From Dialister sp900541485 (lineage in GTDB: Bacteria > Bacillota > Negativicutes > Veillonellales > Dialisteraceae): a stretch of 64,000 nt of DNA. Position 1 is the stretch's first letter, and every line of letters begins with the position of its first letter. The notes beneath the pieces were generated by a model. That model searched no databases. It was not told the origin of the DNA and worked only from the letters and a program-made list of their open reading frames with translations. The stretch is from assembly GCA_965119665.1 (NCBI GenBank), contig OZ221974.1, positions 1,426,001-1,490,000 on the forward strand, in the 5' to 3' direction. The position numbers and the translations under genes were made by a program. Positions 43,899 to 52,895 of the stretch are shown here, in pieces.

Positions 43899-45107
43899 AT
43901 GAATAAAAAGATTCTTACAGCCGCAATTTCTATGTGTCTGGCGTTTCCTGCTTTCGCGGCAGAGCCGGCTACCATTAGCGGACGTATGGATAGAGTGGAT
44001 CAAGTTGTTTACGGTGAAGTAAAGGGAGGGTCCTTATTAGAACGTATTTCATCAGTAGACAATCTGATTTATGGAAAAGGGAATATGACAGGTGACGGTT
44101 TGGATGACAGAGTCAGCAATGCCTACCTGGATGTAGTAAACAGTGGAAATGATGCCGCACCGTCTATTTCAGCAAGAACAAATGCGCTGGAATATTATTT
44201 GACCGATGAAGTCAAAAGAGAGGCTTTGGCAGACCGTATCGGAAATTTAGAAAAGACGGTTTTCGGTAAGGAAAAAACAGGAGCCATTGATCAACGTTCG
44301 GCCGAACTGGAAAAGGCTGTATACGGAGACCAGCATTTTGAGATGAAAGAAGTATTGCTCCCGGAAAAAACAGTTTTTAAAATTGCAATTAATGACAAGG
44401 TCAGCAGTAAAACGAATATGGTGGGAGATGAGGTTACCTTTACGGTTCGTGAAGATGTGAAGGTAGGCAATAATTTGGTTCTTCCCAAAGGCTCACAGGG
44501 GAGCGGCGTGATTACCAAGGTATCTCAGCCGAAAAGTTTTGGAAGAAGCGGAAAACTGGATATTTCTTTTGATCAGGTATTTTCTTTAGACGATGAGCCG
44601 ATTCCTACCGTTTTGGGACCGGAGGCAAAAGAAAAGTTAAAAATGGAGGCCGCAGCGGTAGGAGCTTCTGCAGTAGGGGCACTGGCTTTAGGACCGATTG
44701 GGCTTGTCGGCGGCTTTTTTGTGAAGGGAAAAGATGTGGAAATTCCGGCGGGAACGGAGTTGTATATCCAGACACAAAGCAGTGTAACGACTAAAGGACT
44801 TGTTATGGAATCAGGTGTACCGCAGGTGACACTGCGGAAACGTGTTTCTAAAACAGCATCGGCAGAAAACCGGGAAGTTACTGAGACCAAAGAAGAGGTA
44901 AATAAAAAAGCGGAAGATACGGTTGAAAAAGCAAGAAATGAACTCAAGTTTGTCAATGAGTCGGGGGAAGAAATCAATCCTGATAATTTGACTTCCTCGA
45001 AAGTGAAAGAGGTAAAAACACAAGCAGACAGTGTAAAGGAGAAAGCGGCCAACGCTGTTGATGAAGGTGATGATACCGCTTCCGTGGTTATTGTAAGAAA
45101 TGAATAA
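43899..45107 (+). CDS. Exported repeat protein, unknown function
   Basis: This 402-residue protein has a signal peptide (MNKKILTAAISMCLAFPAFA-AEP). The first 140 mature residues hold about three imperfect repeats of the form ...RI..LE..VYGK...G....R (DRVDQVVYGEVKGG, SSVDNLIYGKGNMTG, GNLEKTVFGKEKTG). A beta-rich middle with a LPKGSQGSGVI block and a hydrophobic Ala/Gly segment follows, then a Glu/Lys-rich helical tail. It probably lies in the periplasm or outer membrane. Its stop overlaps the ATG of the OstA-like gene. Confidence 0.75.
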   Translation: MNKKILTAAISMCLAFPAFAAEPATISGRMDRVDQVVYGEVKGGSLLERISSVDNLIYGKGNMTGDGLDDRVSNAYLDVVNSGNDAAPSISARTNALEYYLTDEVKREALADRIGNLEKTVFGKEKTGAIDQRSAELEKAVYGDQHFEMKEVLLPEKTVFKIAINDKVSSKTNMVGDEVTFTVREDVKVGNNLVLPKGSQGSGVITKVSQPKSFGRSGKLDISFDQVFSLDDEPIPTVLGPEAKEKLKMEAAAVGASAVGALALGPIGLVGGFFVKGKDVEIPAGTELYIQTQSSVTTKGLVMESGVPQVTLRKRVSKTASAENREVTETKEEVNKKAEDTVEKARNELKFVNESGEEINPDNLTSSKVKEVKTQADSVKEKAANAVDEGDDTASVVIVRNE

Positions 45108-46848
45108 AAAATTAAGCGGAGTATGGGCGATGGCAGCACTGGTGGCGGTAGGAGGATATGCCGTCAGTGCTGCACCGGCCGATATGGAAAACGGAGCAAA
45201 AGGAAATAATATCGTTTCCTCTGCGACCGGACGAACAGGCAATGAAAACGTATACAGGGCAAAGCATTTTTCAAAAGAAAATGGTCGTGTATCTTTTTTT
45301 AGTGCAGAAAATAAAAAGAACCTGACCGGTACAAAGCAAAAAGAACAGGCAATCCATAAAAAACCGACAGGTAAAGCAAAGACATCTGTCAGTCCTGCGG
45401 TAAATGAAAAGCAAAAAGCCGACCGGGGAAGCCGTGTATTATCCAAAGCAAAAAATAAAGGGGAAGAGCGGTCCATATCACCTGAAAACCCTTTACAGGT
45501 TGAGGCGGATAAGATCAGATATAATGATACAACCGGCGATATCAATCTCAGAGGGCATATACTTATTAAACACATGCTTGACCGTTATACAACCGACTAT
45601 GTATATGGAAATACATTGACACAAAAATATGTTATTCCCGGGAAAATCCGATGGATTAGCCCTACATCAAAAACAGAGGCTGAAAGTGCGGAGTATGATG
45701 CCTCTTCCGCAGTAGGGAAATTCAAAAAAATATCCGGATGGGACTCAGATTTATATTATTTTCAAGGCACAGATGGGATTTATCATCGTGATGCCAATAA
45801 AATGGTAATAAAAAACGGATATTTTACGACTAAGCATGCGGTAGCTAAAATTCCCGACTACAGAATTGAAGCGGATAGGATAGACATTTATCCGGGCGAT
45901 AAATATGTAGCCCATCAAGTCAAACTGAAATTTAAAAACACCACAGTAGTATCCCTTTCCAAATACAGAGGTAATTTGTCGGCAGACAAAGGCGGCAGCC
46001 TGTGGTCTTTAATGCCAAGACCAATGTATGACAGTGATAATGGCTGGGGGCTGCATAATAGTATTGATATTCCCCTTAATGGAAATAATGATTTAAGTTT
46101 TTACATGAGAAATATCTGGTACAGCAAGGCGGGATACAAGCCTGATATTGGGGTGGAGTATGAAACTCCGGCAGGACAGTTATCGCTTTATTATGCGGAA
46201 AAAGAAAGTGCGACCAATGATGAGGGCGGAATCTGGATTAAGAAAAAGCCGTCATTTGTTTTTTCTTCCCGTAACTATTACTTTGGGAAGAGTCCCATAT
46301 ATGCCGGCTTTCGGGGGGAAATCGGTTATTGGTCGGAGTCGTGGGCAGACAGGAAAGTAGAAGGCCCCTACAAAGGATTTGATGTGTACATATCAGGACC
46401 GTCTGTTCCCCTCGGGAAATTTCTTACTTTCAATTGGAGAATAGGTCATGCAAGGGATTATTATGACTATACCGCTTATAAAGGGAATCATCTTTTAGAA
46501 ACAAAGAATACGACGAGGACTAGCAGCTATTATTCGCTGGGATTGCAGGGTAAATACCGGGCTGTCAGTGCATGGGTTAATTATACAGACAGGCATTTTG
46601 ACGGATATTCTCCTTATGTATATGACACATACAGCATGGAAAGTCCGATTGATATCGGCTTTAGTCTCCAATTAACACCAAGGGATACAGTAAGTATTTC
46701 ATGGTCTGTTGATACGGCGAATGGAAATTTACGTCATCGGTACTATACTTATTATAGAGACATGCACTCATTTTATGGGTGGATAAAATATGATCAGATT
46801 ATCGGGGATGTACAGATTATGATTAGTCCCAAGGATTTTAAATTTTAA
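45100..46848 (+). CDS. OstA/LptD-like outer-membrane protein
   Basis: A 582-residue exported protein. After the signal peptide (ending near VSAAP) comes a low-complexity Lys/Asn/Gly linker. An OstA-type domain follows (NPLQVEADKIRYNDTTGDINLRG, read in parts), then a C-terminal region rich in alternating aromatic strands that ends in DFKF, as outer-membrane barrels do. LptD places lipopolysaccharide in the outer leaflet; at 582 residues this form is smaller than the ~780 of E. coli. It may be a reduced LptD or a relative with another cargo. Its start overlaps the preceding gene. Confidence 0.75.
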   Translation: MNKKLSGVWAMAALVAVGGYAVSAAPADMENGAKGNNIVSSATGRTGNENVYRAKHFSKENGRVSFFSAENKKNLTGTKQKEQAIHKKPTGKAKTSVSPAVNEKQKADRGSRVLSKAKNKGEERSISPENPLQVEADKIRYNDTTGDINLRGHILIKHMLDRYTTDYVYGNTLTQKYVIPGKIRWISPTSKTEAESAEYDASSAVGKFKKISGWDSDLYYFQGTDGIYHRDANKMVIKNGYFTTKHAVAKIPDYRIEADRIDIYPGDKYVAHQVKLKFKNTTVVSLSKYRGNLSADKGGSLWSLMPRPMYDSDNGWGLHNSIDIPLNGNNDLSFYMRNIWYSKAGYKPDIGVEYETPAGQLSLYYAEKESATNDEGGIWIKKKPSFVFSSRNYYFGKSPIYAGFRGEIGYWSESWADRKVEGPYKGFDVYISGPSVPLGKFLTFNWRIGHARDYYDYTAYKGNHLLETKNTTRTSSYYSLGLQGKYRAVSAWVNYTDRHFDGYSPYVYDTYSMESPIDIGFSLQLTPRDTVSISWSVDTANGNLRHRYYTYYRDMHSFYGWIKYDQIIGDVQIMISPKDFKF

Positions 46849-46875
46849 ATAACCGTGATAGAAGGGTAAGTATTC

Positions 46876-48270
46876 ATGAAATTTTCCATAAACAACGAAG
46901 TTTTTATTAATCTTTCTAATAGCTTTGGACATACATGGAGTGTGCAAGAAAGAGATTTACAAAAATATCAAAAGCACATTTTGAATGCTGCTGAAGAGGT
47001 CCGAAATATACGATCTGCCGGGAAAGGGCCGGCTGGGGAATTAGTGCTGTTTCCGCACTTACCTTATATTCTTGATGAAAGTCTTCTTATGACAGATTCA
47101 GAAAGGGACAAGCTGGATAAATTAGATATTTTAGCCAAAAGGCAAGATGCGGTCATTTCTATTGGTATAGGTGGATCTTATTTAGGTAACCAGGCACTTT
47201 TTGATATTTTTTGCGGTTCCTACTGGAATCATTTTTCATCTGAAGAAAGAAATGGGTATCCGCTTATTTATTTTGCCGGCCAAAATGCAGATTCGGCAAG
47301 TATAACCGATTTAATTAGACAACTCCGTAGGAATTTTCACCAAAAGAAACGGAAATTAAAAGTATTACTGCTTTTGATTTCAAAATCCGGATCAACAATG
47401 GAGTTTATGTTAGCGTTTCAAATATTATCCCAAAAGTTGGTTGATTTTTGTGAATTATCTGTTGTAGCGATAACTAATCAAAATAAAGGGCAAATACATG
47501 AACTTGCAGAAAAAAACCAATGGACATGCTTTAATATGCCGGAGGGAATTGGTGGACGTTTTAGTATTTTTTCGCAGGTTGGGCTTGTATTTTCTAAGTT
47601 TATAGGACTTGATATAAAAAAATTTCTTTCTGGTGCAAAAATGGTGGAAGAGAGTTGTCGGAGTGAGAAATGGTCGGAGAATCCTGCTTTAGCTATGGCG
47701 GCCATTAAATTTATTGCAATGAAAGAATATGGGGTTACTGCAGAAGTAATCATGCCCTATGGGGACAAATTTCGTGCTGTCGGGTGGTGGTATGCCCAAC
47801 TTTTAGGAGAATCTTTGGGGAAAAAGTTGGATATCCATGGAAACATTGTTCATAACGGACGTATTCCCGTGTCTTGTGTAGGTACAACAGATATGCACTC
47901 TTTAACTCAGGAGCACCAGCAAGGAAGAAAAAATAAATTGCTTCAATTTATTTCCGCACAAGAACAAAACAAGGATATGGATGTGGTCTGCGAAGAATCA
48001 GGAAAGCAGGGTGTAATTAAGTTGTCAAAAGTTCTTTCAGCGGCTCTGCATGCGAATGAAAAAGCTCTGGCAGATGACGGCCGGATGAGTTGTCATGTTT
48101 CAATGAGGACTGTAACACCTTTCCATGTAGGAGCTCTTATGTATTTTTTCTTCTTATCTACTGCTTATGAAGGAGCTATGGCAGGGATTAATTCCTATGA
48201 CCAACCTGGTGTAGAGGATTATAAAAAAATCCTCCACAGTTATTTATCAGAGTGTATTGAGAAAGTGTAA
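46876..48270 (+). CDS. pgi: Glucose-6-phosphate isomerase
   Basis: This 464-residue glycolytic enzyme interconverts glucose-6-phosphate and fructose-6-phosphate. The signatures ISIGIGGSYLGNQALFD, LLLISKSGSTMEF and the C-terminal TAYEGAMAGINSYDQPGVEDYKK (read in parts) are clear. It stands between an outer-membrane gene and the pilus genes, with which it shares no pathway. It is lower in GC than the flanks: two sampled lines count 28 % and 37 %, against 52 % for a line of the secretin gene. It may have been acquired separately. Confidence 0.94.
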   Translation: MKFSINNEVFINLSNSFGHTWSVQERDLQKYQKHILNAAEEVRNIRSAGKGPAGELVLFPHLPYILDESLLMTDSERDKLDKLDILAKRQDAVISIGIGGSYLGNQALFDIFCGSYWNHFSSEERNGYPLIYFAGQNADSASITDLIRQLRRNFHQKKRKLKVLLLLISKSGSTMEFMLAFQILSQKLVDFCELSVVAITNQNKGQIHELAEKNQWTCFNMPEGIGGRFSIFSQVGLVFSKFIGLDIKKFLSGAKMVEESCRSEKWSENPALAMAAIKFIAMKEYGVTAEVIMPYGDKFRAVGWWYAQLLGESLGKKLDIHGNIVHNGRIPVSCVGTTDMHSLTQEHQQGRKNKLLQFISAQEQNKDMDVVCEESGKQGVIKLSKVLSAALHANEKALADDGRMSCHVSMRTVTPFHVGALMYFFFLSTAYEGAMAGINSYDQPGVEDYKKILHSYLSECIEKV

Positions 48271-48274
48271 TGGC

Positions 48275-48793
48275 ATGAGGACGGTAACAAAAAGGGAAAT
48301 GTTGCTGGCTGTGGGAATTGCAAGTGTGATTCTCATGTTTTGGGGGATTTTTGGTACAGGAAATAAGAACCGTATATCTGCTCAAAAAGAACAAAAGAAC
48401 GTAATCGAAAATAAAAAGTCTTTGTCCTCTGCCGGGAGTTACGAAGAGGCGAGCAGTGTAAAGAAATATGATGCTGCTCTTTATTTACGGGCAAAACCGC
48501 TCCGGGATCCTTTTCAGGCGGGAATGGACGATGTAAAAAAGCCTGAACGGAATTCGAGCCCTGTAAAACAAGTGCCCGTGGGAAATACAGAAAAAGAAAT
48601 AATTGCGAAGCCGGTGCTTCAGGGAATTATATGCTTTAATGATACGTATTTGGCAATGCTGGAATTTCACGGAGAATCATTCACAGTTCGGAGAGGAGAT
48701 CGGATGGGAGAATGGGTAGTGACATCAATTCAGAAAAAATCAGTGGAATTGTCAGGGAATGGAGAAAAAAGAACACTGGCTTTAACTTCATAA
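48275..48793 (+). CDS. PilP-like type IV pilus/secretion accessory protein
   Basis: A protein of about 172 residues with one N-terminal membrane segment (MLLAVGIASVILMFWGIFG) and a flexible linker. The C-terminal domain has LRDPFQ...PVLQGIICFNDTYLAMLEF...VRRGDRMGEWVVTSI, close to the pattern of PilP/GspC-type proteins that dock on a secretin. The start is uncertain: ATG 48275 is used, but ATG 48299 next to AAGGG is also possible. It overlaps the secretin gene by about 80 bases, so the two are made together. Confidence 0.65.
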   Translation: MRTVTKREMLLAVGIASVILMFWGIFGTGNKNRISAQKEQKNVIENKKSLSSAGSYEEASSVKKYDAALYLRAKPLRDPFQAGMDDVKKPERNSSPVKQVPVGNTEKEIIAKPVLQGIICFNDTYLAMLEFHGESFTVRRGDRMGEWVVTSIQKKSVELSGNGEKRTLALTS

Positions 48794-50220
48794 AATTTAT
48801 GACGGTCTTGGCAGGCACCTGTTTCTTTTTGTCTTTAGGGAATATTTCTTTTGCTGAAGAGATAACCGTGGCAGGCATCAGCGGCCCGGGCATAAAAAAA
48901 GGGGTCAGTAAGTCTGTGCCGGAAAGTACAGTCCGGAGGGAGTTACGGCAGGATGCAAAAACAAAAACCTTGGAATTGCCAAATGAACAAAAAAATATCG
49001 AAAATCAGCCGTCATTTAGTCTGCATGTAAAAAATGCCCCTGTTCAGGGTGTTTTACAAAGCTTGGCAGAGCTTACTCACAAAAATATAATTTTTTCAGG
49101 CACATTGTCATCTGTAGTGACGGCAGATATTGATCATGTCACTCCCGAAGAGGCTATGGAATTTGTGCTTGCCTCCAGCGGGCTTGCTGCAAAAATTGAC
49201 GAAAGAAACATCATTATTTTTAACGAAAGTACGGAGGAAAAGAAGAAGCGGATTATCAGATCCTACCGTTTATCCTATGCAGATGCAGAGGAAGTGGCAG
49301 AGAGTTTAAATCATTTATCGGAAGATGGTCGTGTAAGTTATAATCGTACGGCCAATACTATTTTTGTCAGCGGTACACCTTTAGAATTGATGCAGACCGA
49401 AGAACTGATCCATCATCTTGATATACCGGAAAAGCAGGTAAAAATAGAAGCGGAAGTGATTGCTGTCAATCGTTCGCAAGCCAAAGAATTGGGAATAGAC
49501 TGGGAGTTTAAACCGTTGACGGGAAGTGGCGGATATCATCGTGAAAACGGGCATGAAAAGCAATATGTCACTGATAAAGACGGGGAGATTTTATACGATA
49601 AAAACGGAAATCCCCGAATGAAAAATATAGAACATAACGGATGGAATGTAAGCGTACCGGAAGGATATGCGGGAATATCCTATGGTCGTTCGATTACAGG
49701 CCATCCTTACACCTTCTTTTTCCAAGCCCGCTTAAATGCACTGGTTTCCCAAGGGAAAGCACGAATTTTAGCAAAGCCTAATGTGGTAACGATGAATGGA
49801 AAAGAAGCGGAAATATTAATCGGCAATAAAATTCCCGTATTGGTAGAGCATGTAGATAATGGAGTCAGAACGACAACAACGGAATACAGAGATGCAGGAA
49901 TCAAGCTTTCTTATACGCCGCGGATTAGTGAAAAAAATGAAATTACCGCTCATATCAATGCGGAGGTTTCGACCCCTTATCTCGTCCCCGAAATGAAGGC
50001 ATACCGTATTATTACCAGACAGGCGGATACGATGGTCAGGCTGAAATCGGGAGATATGCTCACGATTGGCGGACTGATTGATAAAGAAGAAAGCAGAACC
50101 TTCAGGAAAATTCCCGTTCTGGGAGATATTCCGTTATTAGGAAAACTTTTCCAAAGCCGGAGCAAGTCTTTGGAAGAGTCGGAAATTGTAATTATAATAA
50201 AAGCCGATATTGTTGAATGA
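48712..50220 (+). CDS. Secretin (PilQ/GspD family)
   Basis: A 502-residue outer-membrane channel subunit. An internal signal segment (FMTVLAGTCFFLSLGNISFA) lies about 30 residues in. N-domains follow, of the STN/N0 type (SFSLHVKNAPVQGVLQSLAEL) and N1 type (RSYRLSYADAEEVAESLNHL). The C-terminal secretin domain shows AKPNVVTMNGKEAEILIGNKIPV (read in parts) and TIGGLIDKEESRTFRKIPVLG. It likely passes a type IV pilus or competence pseudopilus. pilM/N/O are not adjacent. GGGAG sits 6 bases before the ATG, inside the PilP-like gene. Confidence 0.9.
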   Translation: MGSDINSEKISGIVREWRKKNTGFNFIKFMTVLAGTCFFLSLGNISFAEEITVAGISGPGIKKGVSKSVPESTVRRELRQDAKTKTLELPNEQKNIENQPSFSLHVKNAPVQGVLQSLAELTHKNIIFSGTLSSVVTADIDHVTPEEAMEFVLASSGLAAKIDERNIIIFNESTEEKKKRIIRSYRLSYADAEEVAESLNHLSEDGRVSYNRTANTIFVSGTPLELMQTEELIHHLDIPEKQVKIEAEVIAVNRSQAKELGIDWEFKPLTGSGGYHRENGHEKQYVTDKDGEILYDKNGNPRMKNIEHNGWNVSVPEGYAGISYGRSITGHPYTFFFQARLNALVSQGKARILAKPNVVTMNGKEAEILIGNKIPVLVEHVDNGVRTTTTEYRDAGIKLSYTPRISEKNEITAHINAEVSTPYLVPEMKAYRIITRQADTMVRLKSGDMLTIGGLIDKEESRTFRKIPVLGDIPLLGKLFQSRSKSLEESEIVIIIKADIVE

Positions 50221-50247
50221 CAGCCGGCAAGGAGAATAACAGACAGC

Positions 50248-52140
50248 ATGGCGGTATTAAGAATCAACGGATTAGCAAAATCTTTTGGAATTGAAAAAGT
50301 ATTCGAAAATGTTTCTTTTGATATAAGAAGTGGAGAACGGCTCGGACTTGTCGGAGCTAACGGTGCAGGAAAAACAACACTTTTAAAGTGCATTATGGGA
50401 GCGGAGGAACCTGACGGAGGCTCTGTAAAGGCGGAAAACGGAGCAGTCATCGGATATCTGCGTCAGGATTTTAACTATGAAAGTGCGACCATTCGTGAAG
50501 AGATGCAAGAAGCATGGAGAGATGTTTTATTTTATAAGGGAAAAATGGAGTCTCTGGCACAAGCCCTCGAAACAGATCATGAAAATGAAGAACTTGTTGC
50601 CCAATACGGCCAGGCGGAAGCAAGATTTGAATTTTTCGGCGGATATGATTATGAGTCAACCACCCGGAAAATATTGACAGGTCTGGGATTTACGGATGAG
50701 GATTGGGACAGGGATATCCATTCGTTTTCAGGCGGACAAAAAGTAAGAATTAACCTGGCGGCCGCTTTTGTCCGTCATCCCGATTTCCTTTTGCTTGATG
50801 AACCGACCAACCATTTGGATATGGGAATGCTCGAATGGCTGGAAGAGTACCTGCGCTCTTATAAGGGTGGTATTTTGATGATTTCCCACGACCGTTATTT
50901 TTTGGATGCGGCGGCAACAGGAATTATTGATTTGGAAAATCATCGGATACGTACCTTTCGAGGCGGATATACCCGTTATCTGATTGCGAAAGAGAGTCAG
51001 GATGAGGCTTACGAGAAAGCCTACGAGAAACAGCAGGAGCATATCAGAGAAACAGAAGAATACATTCGTAAATATAAAGCGGGAATCAAATCCAAACAGG
51101 CGAGAGGCAGACAGTCACAGCTGAACAGGCTGGAACGTCTGGAAAAACCGGTGCAACAGGCAAGGTTGCATTTTCATTTTCCTGCCGCAGAAGAGTCGGC
51201 GGAAAAAGTACTCGATGTGCTCAGGGGAGAGGCAGCTTACGGCAATCATGTTATTTTTAAGGAGCTGGAGCTGCACATAAAAAAAGGAGACCGTGTCGGT
51301 CTTATCGGGCCTAACGGTGCAGGTAAAACAACACTTCTTAAAATGATTTTGGGAGAACGTCCTTCTGCGGGTTCGCTCATTCGCATAGGAAATAACGTAA
51401 AAATCGGTTATTATTCGCAGGAACAGGAACGACTTCACCCGGAAATGACCGTCATTGACGAGGTAAGAAATACATTTCATTTCGGGGAGCAGGAAGCACG
51501 AAATATTTTGGGCATGTTTTTGTTCCGCGGTGATGATGTATTCAAAACAATCAGTCTTCTTTCCGGCGGAGAAAAAGCAAGGCTGTCCCTTCTTTGTCTG
51601 TTTTTAGAAAGACCGAACTTTTTAATTCTCGATGAACCGACAAACCATCTGGATATTCCTACCCGGGAAATCATGGAAGATGCGTTGCAGGCCTTTGGCG
51701 GAACCTCCCTGATTGTATCTCATGACCGGTATTTCCTTGACAAGGTGGTTACGAGAACCTTGGAATTGGCAGACGGAAAAATTACAGAATATCTGGGGAA
51801 TTATTCCTATTACAAGGAAAAGAAAAAAGATCTGGAAGCCTTTGAAAAGGATAGAAATGGAGAGACTCCGGAAAAATTATGGGAGAGTGACGTTACAGAA
51901 AAAGTAAAGGAAGAAAAAATAAAGTCTCCGAAAAAAGAGATTTCTCCGGTACAGGTGGAAAAGCTGGACCATATAGAAATGGAAATCGCCAGACTGGAAG
52001 CCACTGTAAAAATGTACAGTACAAGGATGAATACAGAGCCTGAACATTACCTGGAACTGAGCGAAGCTTATGAAGAAGCGGAGGAAAAAGTTAAAACTTT
52101 ATACAGGAAATGGGATGAGTTGGCAGCTCATATGGAATAA
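50248..52140 (+). CDS. ABC-F family ATPase (translation factor type)
   Basis: This 630-residue cytoplasmic protein has two ABC domains and no membrane part. Walker A boxes are GANGAGKTT and GPNGAGKTT; the signatures are FSGGQKVR and LSGGEKAR, and each domain has LDEPTNHLD. An inter-domain helical linker (about 240-320) and a charged C-terminal coiled coil are typical of Uup/YdiF-like ABC-F proteins that act on the ribosome. It could help with stalled ribosomes; a resistance role is not indicated by sequence. The terminator after it is shared with the convergent TPR gene. Confidence 0.93.
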   Translation: MAVLRINGLAKSFGIEKVFENVSFDIRSGERLGLVGANGAGKTTLLKCIMGAEEPDGGSVKAENGAVIGYLRQDFNYESATIREEMQEAWRDVLFYKGKMESLAQALETDHENEELVAQYGQAEARFEFFGGYDYESTTRKILTGLGFTDEDWDRDIHSFSGGQKVRINLAAAFVRHPDFLLLDEPTNHLDMGMLEWLEEYLRSYKGGILMISHDRYFLDAAATGIIDLENHRIRTFRGGYTRYLIAKESQDEAYEKAYEKQQEHIRETEEYIRKYKAGIKSKQARGRQSQLNRLERLEKPVQQARLHFHFPAAEESAEKVLDVLRGEAAYGNHVIFKELELHIKKGDRVGLIGPNGAGKTTLLKMILGERPSAGSLIRIGNNVKIGYYSQEQERLHPEMTVIDEVRNTFHFGEQEARNILGMFLFRGDDVFKTISLLSGGEKARLSLLCLFLERPNFLILDEPTNHLDIPTREIMEDALQAFGGTSLIVSHDRYFLDKVVTRTLELADGKITEYLGNYSYYKEKKKDLEAFEKDRNGETPEKLWESDVTEKVKEEKIKSPKKEISPVQVEKLDHIEMEIARLEATVKMYSTRMNTEPEHYLELSEAYEEAEEKVKTLYRKWDELAAHME

Positions 52141-52142
52141 AA

Positions 52143-52188
52143 AAACACACACTCTTTGGAAAACCTCAGAGTGTGTGTTTATTTTTTG
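52143..52188. terminator. Bidirectional terminator after the ABC-F gene
   Basis: AAACACACACTCT (52143-52155) pairs perfectly with AGAGTGTGTGTTT (52168-52180), flanked by A and T runs, between two converging genes. Confidence 0.85.
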
Positions 52189-52811
52189 TGCAAAATTTTT
52201 TGGAAATCAGGATCATTCCTGAGCCAAAGAAAATGATCTTGCTTTCCGGCAGCATCTTTTACCGATTCACCGCCGAGTGCAACTGCTTTTTCTAAATACA
52301 AAAGAGCCTGTTCCTTGTTTTTCTTATCAGCCCAATTGGTAGCCATCCCGTAGTATGACCATATATTTTGGGGATCTGCCTGTAGGACCTTTTCAAAATA
52401 TGTATTCGATATATCGGGATGTCCGCCCAGTTTTTGTGCAATTGCCATATCATAGAAAGCCTGAGTATATCCGGGCGCAATGGACAGAGCTTTTTCTATA
52501 TAAGGAATGCCTTCCTCAGGAGAAATATCAAAGGATAATATAATTCCTTTAAGTGACAAAGCCTGATAATTTTCTTTATCATTATCCAATGCTTTGTCGG
52601 CAAGCTGTAAAGCTTCCGTATGATTTCCCTTTCCGTATTCTTGTGCCGCCTTGTGGTAAAAAGAAAAAGAGGCGGGAAGAATTTTATGGGGGTTGGCGGT
52701 TGTCTCTTCTACGGTTGAGGACGCAGAATCGTGTACGGTAGGATGCGTTTTATCCGTACCACAGCCGAGCAGTACCAAAGGACATAAAAAAGATAATAAA
52801 ATTTTTTTCAT
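52179..52811 (-). CDS. TPR-repeat lipoprotein
   Basis: A 210-residue lipoprotein. The start is the ATG at 52811, with AAGGAGG just upstream. The signal ILLSFLCPLVLLGC gives a lipobox with the cysteine at residue 17. About three tetratricopeptide repeats follow (AAQEYGKGNHTEALQLADKALD; YIEKALSIAPGYTQAFYDMA; YFEKVLQADPQNIWSYYGMA, each read in parts). TPR lipoproteins often act as scaffolds in the periplasm. The partner is unknown. Confidence 0.85.
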   Translation of the reverse strand: MKKILLSFLCPLVLLGCGTDKTHPTVHDSASSTVEETTANPHKILPASFSFYHKAAQEYGKGNHTEALQLADKALDNDKENYQALSLKGIILSFDISPEEGIPYIEKALSIAPGYTQAFYDMAIAQKLGGHPDISNTYFEKVLQADPQNIWSYYGMATNWADKKNKEQALLYLEKAVALGGESVKDAAGKQDHFLWLRNDPDFQKILHKK

Positions 52812-52895
52812 AGAGCCTCCTTCCCTTACTATAAAAGAATCCGGCAGGATAAGCAACGGCATAGTATAATAAAAGAAAAATCAAGGAGGAGAACA

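Noticed and set aside
44811..45575. 254-codon minus-strand ORF antisense to two exported-protein genes
   Set aside because: Mirrors Glu/Lys-rich and signal-peptide codons of the plus-strand genes; no start site and no recognisable domain.
50248..52140. Antibiotic-resistance ABC-F (Vga/Msr-like)
   Set aside because: The linker and coiled-coil tail look like housekeeping Uup/YdiF types, and no leader peptide or resistance context is seen.
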